From contig NZ_SJPU01000001.1 in NCBI RefSeq assembly GCF_007860105.1, forward strand, positions 1,594,118 through 1,658,117: a DNA stretch of 64,000 nucleotides. Reading direction: 5' to 3'. Below the pieces are notes generated by a model that saw only the letters and a list, made by a program, of their open reading frames with translations, did no database searches and was not told the origin of the DNA. Below, piece after piece: positions 37,790-46,300 of the stretch; the first letter of the stretch is position 1, and each line of letters starts with the position of its first letter. The DNA is from Allorhodopirellula heiligendammensis. Its GTDB lineage: Bacteria > Planctomycetota > Planctomycetia > Pirellulales > Pirellulaceae. The position numbers and the translations under genes were made by a program.

Positions 37790-38346
37790 GGCGATGCGTC
37801 CAGTCTCACGATCGTTTGACTGTGGAGCATGCGGATCACGTCGTCGCTCAACGGGACGCCACCCTCGATGGGGATGACTACTTTGAGCCCGTTGACAGAC
37901 AAGACGATACTCGGCCGTTCGTTGTCAGCGGACATCGACTGTCGGCGTAAGTACTCCGCGAAGTCCTCGGCGCCGGGGCGATTTCCGGTAATTGCCAGGC
38001 GATTGAAGTAGTTGATTGATCGGAACTGGATGAATCGATCCGCAGCGCTCACCGCAGCCCAGTTGGGCGAGTTCCATTCCGTCGGCGAGGGTGACTCGGC
38101 AGCAATGCTTGCCGAGAGCCACGAGTTGTCGGCGACCGGATTGGGTGTGAACATGGTCCATGGCCCGGTGGCCAATCCGACGGTTTGCATCGTGTCAGCC
38201 ACCCGCGGTTTTGGCACGTCGGGGGGCAGCACGCCCCAGGGAATCGCATCGATGGTGTGGAGGGTGACCAACCCAGCGAAGCAGATTTTGATGAAATGCC
38301 GTCCAATGCGTCTGCCAAGCGGTTGGTAACAAGGATCGACAGACAT
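37786..38346 (-). CDS. HTTM-associated protein with one membrane anchor
   Basis: A 186-residue protein; ATG at 38346 (a GTG directly before it is an alternative). An N-terminal hydrophobic segment (FIKICFAGLVTLHTIDAIPW) is followed by GLATGPWTMFTPNPVADNSW, a motif shared by small proteins that accompany HTTM genes. The rest looks like a periplasmic alpha/beta domain (FIQFRSINYFNRLAITG, IVLSVNGLKVVIP). Translational coupling with the HTTM gene indicates a two-component membrane assembly of unknown role. Confidence 0.75.
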   Translation of the reverse strand: MSVDPCYQPLGRRIGRHFIKICFAGLVTLHTIDAIPWGVLPPDVPKPRVADTMQTVGLATGPWTMFTPNPVADNSWLSASIAAESPSPTEWNSPNWAAVSAADRFIQFRSINYFNRLAITGNRPGAEDFAEYLRRQSMSADNERPSIVLSVNGLKVVIPIEGGVPLSDDVIRMLHSQTIVRLDASP

Positions 38347-38549
38347 CACTAGCAGATTGAGAGGACGCGGGTTGCTTAGCAGGCAATCCAGTTTCCTATT
38401 GGGGGCTCCAAGGGGCCACGCAAAACGCCCAAAACGAAGCCGGATTCTTCGTATTCGGTCCTACAATCGTTGTATGCGGAGAGTTTGTTAGTTGGACAGT
38501 GTTACTTGGATGGAGTCACAACCTGCCTAGCCGAACTTGTTCGCTGTTT

Positions 38550-38618
38550 GGGCGTTAGCGTCAGGTCGGTTTAGTCGCGTTTGCCACGCAGCTACTAGCC
38601 CGAACGCTAACGAGGGAC
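38550..38618. repeat. Inverted repeat with GCGTTAGCG arms in a 400-base gene-free stretch
   Basis: GGCGTTAGCGTC (38551-38562) and CGAACGCTAACG (38601-38612) face each other across a spacer of about 40 bases, followed by AGGGA. This 'CGTTAGCG...CGCTAACGAGGGA' pattern is a common intergenic repeat type in planctomycetes. The remainder of 38347-38750 holds no gene I can support. Confidence 0.6.
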
Positions 38619-38750
38619 GGGATGGACTGCTTCGCTGGGGCGTCGGGGCTGGAAATCGAGGGGTCGCTACCCACGTTTCTTTCTCCTTAAAACCGGGCTA
38701 GCGCTGGGCTGCTCAGCGAGAGCAGTGACACTGCATGTGTCGCCCTAGCG

Positions 38751-39152
38751 TTACGACGATTTGTCTTTTCCGACTCGTTTTTGCAGCCAGCGGCGGGCCG
38801 ACATCGCGGGCCCCTGGGAGGCGGCGGAGTCGGAGGCCTGGCTGTTTGATTTGCTGAGCGAATTCTCGATGATGCGTTCACGCGTCTTCGTGAGCGTTTG
38901 ATCACACTTGGGGCAGGTCGTCGGCGGAGGAGCGACGCGGACGTTCTCACAATGCGGGCAGTAATGCTCAATCGTCGGCCGCCGGGCTGCCTCGAACAGC
39001 CCTCCTACCGCGCTGGCCGCAAACCACGATGAGTCGTCTTTGCGAACCCTTGTTTCGGGATGCACAGTGCCGTCGCGGACGAGGGCGAGTAAGTCAGCGG
39101 GACGGAGCGGCCCGAGTTCTTCGTTGCCTTGTTGGACAAACCATGCAGTCAT
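38751..39152 (-). CDS. GYF-domain protein with a zinc ribbon
   Basis: A 133-residue soluble protein. Residues 1-50 form a GYF_2 (DUF4339) domain: WFVQQGNEELGPLRPADLLA, then VHPETRVRKDDSSWFAAS. Residues 64-88 contain a rubredoxin-like knuckle pair CPHC/CPKC (YCPHCENVRVAPPPTTCPKC), likely binding one zinc. The basic tail may be flexible. GYF domains bind proline-rich peptides; the partner is unknown. The gene is 42 bases downstream of the PH-domain gene and probably in its transcription unit. Confidence 0.85.
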   Translation of the reverse strand: MTAWFVQQGNEELGPLRPADLLALVRDGTVHPETRVRKDDSSWFAASAVGGLFEAARRPTIEHYCPHCENVRVAPPPTTCPKCDQTLTKTRERIIENSLSKSNSQASDSAASQGPAMSARRWLQKRVGKDKSS

Positions 39153-39194
39153 GTTTGCGTGCTCGTATCGGTCGAAATGAAACAGATGCTTCGC

Positions 39195-39869
39195 TCAGAT
39201 GGATTCGATATGCAGGCTGCGGCGACGGCGTTCGTTGCGGCGTACGTCGTCGATCAGTCCTGCCACCTGACTGACTTTATCGATGCCAACCAAGCTCAAT
39301 TCTGGGTCGCTGCGGTCCGAACTGGTGATATGGATCGTGCCGACTCCCAGAAGGCGTTGCACTGGGCCTTGCTCGTAACTGACATCGTCGATATCGATCA
39401 CTTCAATGCGATCGCTGCGCCGGCTGAGCAACCCCGTTTTATGAATGAATCGCTGGCTGGTCAATTCGTAATGGTACCCCAGTCGCATGCGGGCGTAGTT
39501 GCCCGCTACGAAGACCCACATGATCACGATGATACTCATCGTCATCACGAGGGTCAGTTGGGTGAACATGAAACAGCCAACGAGCAGCGCGATGGACAAC
39601 ACAATCAACACAATCCACCATCCTGTCATGGCCTTGGAGCTGTAACCACCGCTCCATAATGTTTCCTCTGGATCATGATCATCGAGGTTGTCGCGGCGGC
39701 TGGCGATCTGTTGCTCAAAACGGTCACGGGGTGATGCCGGCCGCGTCGCGTCCGCAGATGGCGACGCCTGCGGCATGTTCGCGGACGCTGGATTGCTTGC
39801 CGCATCGCGTGTTTCATCGCCAAAACGAGGGTCGTCGGCGGATGGGTGGAGGGGCTCTGATTCGCTCAT
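39195..39869 (-). CDS. Bacterial PH-domain membrane protein (DUF304 type)
   Basis: A 224-residue protein. I chose the ATG at 39869 because CAGGAAAAG lies upstream; an in-frame ATG at 39905 is an alternative. The first 90 residues are polar and probably disordered. Two membrane segments follow (GWWIVLIVLSIALLVGCFMF and LVMTMSIIVIMWVFVAG), then the bPH2 domain: YHYELTSQRFIHKTGLLSRR, RIEVIDIDDVSYEQGPVQRL and LGVGTIHITSSDRSDPELSL. This is the standard 'PH domain after two TM' arrangement. Function unknown. It is divergent from nrdR. Confidence 0.9.
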   Translation of the reverse strand: MSESEPLHPSADDPRFGDETRDAASNPASANMPQASPSADATRPASPRDRFEQQIASRRDNLDDHDPEETLWSGGYSSKAMTGWWIVLIVLSIALLVGCFMFTQLTLVMTMSIIVIMWVFVAGNYARMRLGYHYELTSQRFIHKTGLLSRRSDRIEVIDIDDVSYEQGPVQRLLGVGTIHITSSDRSDPELSLVGIDKVSQVAGLIDDVRRNERRRRSLHIESI

Positions 39870-40080
39870 GGTAGATCGCTTTTCCTGATCGGTCGGTGTT
39901 GCCATGGGGAAATACGGCAGGATCGAATATAACACAGGGCGGTGAAAACCGTGAGCCTGCCATTTTTCCCTGTGATTGTCGCTCGGCTCTCCAATCTGCT
40001 GGCGAATTTTCGCACGCTTTCGGCTTTGAGTGCCGAGCAACATTGACTCACCCACTCCCTGTCTCCCCCCTCTCGCTTCC

Positions 40081-40638
40081 ATGCGCTGCCCGTTCTGCCA
40101 TTCCGATAACGATAAAGTTCTCGACTCCCGATCTGCTCAGGCCGGCTATCGGGTGCGTCGCAAACGCGTCTGCCAAGAATGCGGTCGCCGATTTGTGACC
40201 ATGGAGCATATCGAGGCGTTGAACGTGCGAGTGGTCAAGAGTGACGAAACGAGAGAGCCTTTCGATCGCGAAAAAATTCGCCGCGGTATTGAACGGGCCT
40301 GCTCGAAACGCTCTGTGGCCAGCGAAACGATCGAAGCGACCGTGCAGCAAATCGAGGCGGCGATCTATTCGGAGTTCGATTTCGAGATTCCCGCTCAGAA
40401 GATTGGTGAGGTGGTATTGCGATTTCTGGCGGACGTCGACGAAGTGGCCTACATCCGTTTCGCCAGTGTGTACCGCGAATTCTCGGGAGCAACGGATTTT
40501 TTGAAGATCATCTCGGGGATCGAGAAGAGATCGAGCCTCAATGGTGAAGGAACACCTCCCATCGACGACGTCGAGCACGAATCGCTCGGACAAGAAAAAT
40601 TCAAACGCAAGTCACGCGCCGAGCGAAACGGCTCATGA
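40081..40638 (+). CDS. nrdR: Transcriptional repressor NrdR
   Basis: A 185-residue regulator of ribonucleotide reductase genes that senses ATP/dATP. It starts MRCPFCHSDNDKVLDSR with the zinc ribbon CPFC...CQEC (residues 3-6 and about 31-34), then the ATP-cone (VVKSDETREPFDREKIRRGI and YIRFASVYREFSGATDF). The C-terminal 35 residues (after EKRSS) are a charged extension beyond the usual length of about 150. Its stop overlaps the permease start by four bases. No nrd gene or NrdR box was found in the window, so its targets lie elsewhere. Confidence 0.96.
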   Translation: MRCPFCHSDNDKVLDSRSAQAGYRVRRKRVCQECGRRFVTMEHIEALNVRVVKSDETREPFDREKIRRGIERACSKRSVASETIEATVQQIEAAIYSEFDFEIPAQKIGEVVLRFLADVDEVAYIRFASVYREFSGATDFLKIISGIEKRSSLNGEGTPPIDDVEHESLGQEKFKRKSRAERNGS

Positions 40639-41801
40639 GTCGCACACCACTGGCCTGGAAAAATCTCGTCCACGAACCCCGCCGGTTGCTGTTGGCGTCG
40701 GCGGGCGTCGGCTTCGCCGCCGTACTGATGTTCACGCAGAACGGGTTTCGAAATGCGTTGCTGGACAGCCCCGTGCAGTTGATCGAGTGGATGGATTGCG
40801 ATCTCGTGGCGACCAGCACGGCGCGGTACATGCTTCCGGTGAACCAGCGGTTTCCACGCGATTTGCTCCGCCGGGCCATGTCCGATCCCGCCGTGACCGC
40901 CGCCGAGCCGCTGCTGATCGAACGCTTGATGGCTCGTGTTCGCGTCGCCGGACAGCGGGCTCGCCCGATTCGTGTCATTTCGGTACCGGACCAATCGGGC
41001 TGGTTGGCGATTCCCGGGTTGCACGAGCAGCGGCAGAAACTGCAGCCGCCCGGAACCGCTCTGATCGACCGTAAAACCCGCTCACAGTATGGATTCCAAT
41101 TCGATCGACACGGCAATCCGCTCCCGCAGATAGTGGAAGTCGCCGGAAAACGGATCCATTTGGTCGGCAGCGCGACAATCGGGACCGACTTTGCTAACGA
41201 AGGCTCGCTACTGATTCGAGAAAGCGAGTTCGCCAGGTATTTTCCCGTTCGCGGGAATGGTCGACCACTGGAGGTGGTGGATGTCGGTATGTTTCAGATT
41301 GATGAGGCCGCTGATCCGGTTGCCGTTGCCGAGCGTTTGACGAGTTTAGCACCCGATCTCTGGAAGGTGGTTCGCCGCGCCGATCTCGCGCAGAAAGAGA
41401 AAAAGTTCTGGAGCGAGCAAACGCCCGTGGGCGCGATCTTCTTCATCGGTACCGTGATGGGATTCGTCGTCGGCGTGATCATCTGTTACCAGATCCTGTA
41501 CACGAGTCTGCAAGACGCGATGCCCGAGTTTGCTACGCTCAAGGCAATGGGATACCCCAATCGCTACTTCGTGGGCGTGGTCGTTCGGCAAGCGATTTTC
41601 TTGTCCTGGTTCGGCTTCGTCCCCGCCGTGATCGTGACGCTGAGTTTGTTCTGGGCACTGGAAAACTACTCAGGATTACCGATGCGGCTGACCATGGATC
41701 GCGCTGCCACCGTGCTCGTCTTGACCACCTCGATGTGCTTGATCAGTGGTCTGTTGGCCCTGCGAAAACTCATCCGAGCCGATCCGGCAAGCCTGTTTTG
41801 A
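40635..41801 (+). CDS. FtsX/DevC-type ABC transporter permease
   Basis: A 388-residue inner-membrane protein coupled to nrdR by an ATGA overlap. One membrane segment at the N-terminus (RLLLASAGVGFAAVLMFTQN), a large periplasmic domain (about 45-255), then three more segments near the C-terminus (AIFFIGTVMGFVVGVIICYQ; VGVVVRQAIFLSWFGFVPAV; ATVLVLTTSMCLISGLLALR) make the standard FtsX/MacB topology. The short N-terminal region WKNLVHEPRRLL is typical of DevC. The periplasmic domain has the MacPB-like fold by pattern. No ATP-binding or membrane-fusion gene adjoins it, so it must work with distant partners. Confidence 0.88.
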   Translation: MSRTPLAWKNLVHEPRRLLLASAGVGFAAVLMFTQNGFRNALLDSPVQLIEWMDCDLVATSTARYMLPVNQRFPRDLLRRAMSDPAVTAAEPLLIERLMARVRVAGQRARPIRVISVPDQSGWLAIPGLHEQRQKLQPPGTALIDRKTRSQYGFQFDRHGNPLPQIVEVAGKRIHLVGSATIGTDFANEGSLLIRESEFARYFPVRGNGRPLEVVDVGMFQIDEAADPVAVAERLTSLAPDLWKVVRRADLAQKEKKFWSEQTPVGAIFFIGTVMGFVVGVIICYQILYTSLQDAMPEFATLKAMGYPNRYFVGVVVRQAIFLSWFGFVPAVIVTLSLFWALENYSGLPMRLTMDRAATVLVLTTSMCLISGLLALRKLIRADPASLF

Positions 41802-41894
41802 GTAGGTGAGTCTCTCCGAGACTCGCATCTAAGTCTTACGTCCGAGTCTTGCAACTGAGTCTTGCGTCCGAGTCTCGGAGAGACTCGGCTACTT
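41801..41894. repeat. Inverted repeat with 25-base arms and internal tandem copies
   Basis: The arm AGTAGGTGAGTCTCTCCGAG at 41801-41825 matches the reverse complement of 41870-41894 at 23 of 25 positions. Between them AAGTCTTACGTCCGAGTCTT-type units repeat three times. A diverged single arm occurs at 49437-49474. The element fills most of the gap between the permease and the AAA gene. Confidence 0.85.
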
Positions 41895-41977
41895 ATCGAG
41901 GACGCCCCTTTTTCCGCTGCTCGCCTGAGCAGACGATTTACACCGAATCGACAGCCAGCTTGCAAACAATCACTGAA

Positions 41978-42008
41978 TTACGCATAATGCGTAACGCAAG
42001 TTGCGTAA
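41978..42008 (+). promoter_or_regulatory. Double palindromic operator candidate before the AAA ATPase gene
   Basis: TTACGCA-TAA-TGCGTAA (41978-41994) is a perfect 7-base inverted repeat, and it overlaps by one base a second perfect one, ACGCAA-G-TTGCGT (41994-42006). Both half-sites share the core TACGCA/TTGCGTA. The pair lies 22 bases before the GTG start, between it and any promoter, which is where a repressor would act. The AAA protein's own C-terminal winged-helix-like segment is a candidate binder. Confidence 0.6.
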
Positions 42009-42029
42009 TATCAATGAGAGGACAGGTCA

Positions 42030-43160
42030 GTGAATCCCTTTTCTTACGGCGGCGTGGTTGGTAATGGCGAATTCTGCAACCGAGTGGAGGAGTTGGCTGA
42101 CCTCACCGAAACGATGAAATCCAGCGGGCGGTGCTTTGTTTATGCGGAGCGGCGGATGGGCAAAACGTCACTCGTGATGCGGGCCCTCGAAAAGCTCTCG
42201 CGGAAAGACTTTATTCCCGTCTATGTGGATTTGTGGCCCACCGATGGTTCCGCATCATTCGCAGCCACCACGGCCCGCGCCATGACGACCGCTGCCGAGA
42301 CGAACACCACGAAACTGTTGGAACTGGGGAAAACTCTATTCGGACGTCTACGTCCCAGCGTCTCGCTCGACGATTCCGGTCAACCGAAAGTCGATTTTGG
42401 CATCGATGGACGAACCGTATCCAAAACCGATCTGACGGAAGTCTTGGAGGCACCCGCAGCCTTAGCGGCTCGCAGCGGCAAGAAAGTTGTCATGGTTTTT
42501 GATGAGTTCCAGCAGATCGTCGAGTACGAAAACGACCTCGCCGAACGGCAACTCCGTAGTTCGATCCAGCATCACAAAAACGTGGCATACCTCTTTTTAG
42601 GTAGCCGCAAACATCTTTTGCAGTCGATGTTCTTGGACCAATCGCGGCCATTGTATCGATCAGCGATGCATTATCCGATCGGACCGATCCAAACGAAGCA
42701 CTGGCAACCGTTCATCACCAAGCGCTTTAGCGATAACAAGAAGAGGTTTCCCAGGCCGCTCGTTGCCGAACTCTGCGAGCGCACACAAGGTCACCCGTTT
42801 TATACGCAGCATCTGTGTCACGTGCTGTGGTCTCTGATCGAACCAGGCGGAGTCGTTGAAGCGGCGCATCTCGACCAAGCCGTCAGCGAACTGCTGCGCC
42901 GGGAGAGCCACGCGTATGTCACGCTGTGGGAATCACTGACCAAGAACGAACAACGTTTCCTACGCGGGTTGGCCAGCAGCGAAACGCCTCCCAAGCCGTT
43001 CTCGTCCGATTTCACTCGCCAGTACGGTCTTCGCACCGCCTCCACAGCTCAACGGGCTGCGGAATCACTTGTGGCGGGTGACGTGATCGAGCGGGAAGCA
43101 TCCTCCTACGTTATCACCGATCGCTTTCTGCGACTCTGGGTTAGCCAACTCCAATCGTGA
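42030..43160 (+). CDS. AAA ATPase of the archaeal-type (STAND-like) family with a C-terminal wHTH-like segment
   Basis: A 376-residue soluble protein; start GTG with GAGAGGACAGG upstream. It opens MNPFSYGGVVGNGEFCNRVE, the normal beginning of this family. Walker A is CFVYAERRMGKTSLVMRALE and Walker B is VVMVFDEFQQI; the sensor region is AYLFLGSRKHLLQSM. The C-terminal 70 residues (KNEQRFLRGLASSETPPKPF to the end) have helix-turn-helix-like spacing and end VITDRFLRLWVSQL, a conserved closing motif in relatives. Related proteins are signalling NTPases with unknown partners. No toxin, phage-defence effector or partner gene is adjacent. Confidence 0.85.
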   Translation: MNPFSYGGVVGNGEFCNRVEELADLTETMKSSGRCFVYAERRMGKTSLVMRALEKLSRKDFIPVYVDLWPTDGSASFAATTARAMTTAAETNTTKLLELGKTLFGRLRPSVSLDDSGQPKVDFGIDGRTVSKTDLTEVLEAPAALAARSGKKVVMVFDEFQQIVEYENDLAERQLRSSIQHHKNVAYLFLGSRKHLLQSMFLDQSRPLYRSAMHYPIGPIQTKHWQPFITKRFSDNKKRFPRPLVAELCERTQGHPFYTQHLCHVLWSLIEPGGVVEAAHLDQAVSELLRRESHAYVTLWESLTKNEQRFLRGLASSETPPKPFSSDFTRQYGLRTASTAQRAAESLVAGDVIEREASSYVITDRFLRLWVSQLQS

Positions 43161-43334
43161 TGGGGAACTCGCTGTCGAGCTGACAAGCGTGACGCGGTGG
43201 TCGACGCGCGGGCTCTACCCATCGACATTCCACCCGGCCTCTGCCGACTCGCCATCCTTCCTGGGCGATGCTATCCTCTTATCCTGCCTAATCGGACTAA
43301 CCACGCAGGCCGCGAGAACTAGGAATCCCAGACG

Positions 43335-46300
43335 ATGACGGACCAACTTCGACGGAAACTCCAATCCCACGCACAATCAACCGCGAAGCGGCGGCGCAGC
43401 CAGGCGAGCCGCGACTACCGTCGCCGTCTCCATTTGGAACCGCTCGAGAACCGGCGGTTGTTGGCTGCGGGCACGGACTTGGCAAATCTCACGGGGCTCG
43501 TTTATGCCGATTTCAGCGGTGATGGTTTCACGGCCGGCGAACAGGTTGCCGGGGCGTCGGTGACCCTATACCGCGACGATGGTGACGGGCAGTTCGAGCC
43601 CGATAGCGGTGACAGCCAAATCGCCACTGCCACGACCGATGCGGATGGCCGGTATACGTTCGCAAGGCTGACAGCGGGGCAATACTTTGTCCTGCAGCCC
43701 GCTCAAGATGTCGACGGTGAGTCGCTGCAGCGAACCGTCTCGCCGGCGGTCACGATTACAACCGAGCAGGTTGCTGGGCGATTGATCCGCACGATCGATG
43801 GATTCAATGGCGATACGCAGTCCGTCTTCGATGAAACTCAAGATGGCGTTGCGGTCACGTCAACTGCGGCGGCACCGGAGGCAATCGGAGGATCGCGAGA
43901 TTTGATTGTCAACAAGACGAGCGACATCGGCTCGATCAGTTTGGTCGTCAATGACCCCGCGTCTCCGGATCTATTGCAGGTTCGCTCGGACGGTTTTGGT
44001 GGCGGCGAGCGGCAAGTGATCTGGGACGGTGCGGGCGATGATCCGGCTGTGGTGAACGACGATGGTCTCGGTTCGATCGATTTAACGAGCGGCGGCGATG
44101 CTGCTGGGTTGCGTCTGGTGATCGGCGCCGATTTGCCCGCCGGATCCGCTGTCGTGCAGCTCTATACCAACGACGGTGTCAGTGGCACGCTGACGCTCAG
44201 CAGCACCGCGACGCTCAATATTCCGCAAACGACCACGCAGCCGACCTCGGTAGAGTTCCTGCCGTTCACCGAGTTCTCGATTGCTCCGGGAGCGAGCGGT
44301 CCAGCTGACTTAACCAATATCGGTGCGATTTCATTCGCAGTCATTGCGGACCCCAACTATGACGCGCTGGCTGACTTGATTGGCACAATTGGACCGACTC
44401 TGATCCCGGTAGCTGACTTTGACAATTTCACACCAATCGATCTCAATTTGTCGAAGGAACTCACGACAGCGGATCCCAACGTCAACGCGCCGGTTACCTT
44501 CCGCTTAACGCTGGTCAATGAAGGCGCCAACACGGCCACGAACGCCGTTGTGACTGATTTGCTGCCTGCGGGAATCACGTACAGCGCAAATCAACCTTCG
44601 GCGGGGACTTCGTTTGCGCCAGACACAGGCCTCTGGACGATCCCCAGTCTAGCACCGGGCGCGACGGCGACGTTGGACCTGACCGGAATGTTGATCAGTG
44701 GTGCGCCGCAGACCAATACTGCTGAGGTTACAGCCGCCGACCAGTTCGATACCGATAGCACGCCGGACAATTCCAATCCTGATGAAGACGATCAAGCGTC
44801 CGCAGTCGTCACGGCGGCATCGATCAATCTGTCGCTCGAGAAGACGGTGTCTGACGCACGACCAAATGTCGGTGACTCGATTTCATTTACTCTGACCTTG
44901 ACCAATTCAGGTATTGATGACGCTACGAACATTGTCGTTCAAGATACGCTGCCGGCAGGGATGACCATCTCGGCGAGCGATCCTGCCTCGGGATCCTACA
45001 ATCCGAGCAATGCCCAGTGGGCGATCCCGTCCCTAGCGGCAGGCCAGTCGACGACGTTAATTTTGAGTTCGACGGTCGCAGCGGCAGGCAGTTATACCAA
45101 CGTTGCTGAAGTCATCGCCGCCGATCAGTTTGACACCAACAGTACTCCGAATAACCAAGATCCCGACGAGGACGACCAAGATCAGGTCAGCTTGCAAACT
45201 CAAGCCGCGGATCTCTCGCTTGCAAAAACGATCGTCGGGCAAGTCTCCAGTATCGGCGACAACGTGACGTTCGCGATCACGGTCAACAACGAGGGTCCCG
45301 ACCCTGCGACCAACGTGAGCGTCCGAGAAGTGCTGCCAGCGGGGCTGACATATGTATCCGACGATCCGACCGCGGGCGAATACGACCCGGTTAGCGGGAT
45401 CTGGACACTTGCTGATGTGCCTGTCGGAACGCCCGTCACGCTCAATTTGGTCGCTGAAGTCACCACGATGGGGACCAAGACCAATACTGCGGAGATCATG
45501 GAGTCCGACCAGTTCGACCCGGATAGCACACCGGGCAATGGATCCGAGGGCGCCGCTGGCGAGGAAGACGACATCGATTCGGTCATGCTCACACCCGTCA
45601 CCATCGATCTGGAGCTGGAGAAGACCACGTCGATCGACCGACCCATCCCCGGTGAAACGTTCACATATTCCCTCGCGGTTACCAACACCAGTACCGATGG
45701 CGCGACGGGCGTGATGGTTACCGACGTGCTTCCTGTTGGACTGATTTTTCAATCCGCAACCGTGGATGAAATTTACTCCCCCGACACGGGCGTTTGGAAT
45801 GTCGGCAGTGTACCCGCGGGCGAAACGCGAACTCTCGAGATCACGGTATTGCTCGATTCGTCCCGCCCAGACCAGTTGGCTCCGATCAGCAACACTGCGG
45901 AGATCACAGCGGCCAACGAATTTGATACGGACAGTACACCGGGGAATCATAACCCAGACGAAGACGATCAATCGAGTGTCTCCGTCACCCCCGCCAACGC
46001 GGACCTGGCGCTGGCCAAAACGGTCGATAATCCCGTCGCCAACGTGGGCGACGATGTCACCTTCACGATCACGGCGACAAACTCCGGCCCCGACGCGTCG
46101 GGAAGTTTCGTCGTTGCCGATCCCATTCCCGAAGGGGCGACGTTTGTCGACGCGACCACACCCGACGGGTCCTACGATCCAGAAACCCAGCTCTGGACCA
46201 TCGATGGTTTGGAGAGCTCTCAAACCGCGACCCTAACGCTCGTGCTCCGCGCAACATCCAGTGGCGCGATCAACAACGTGGCGGAAATTGTCTCGGCCAC

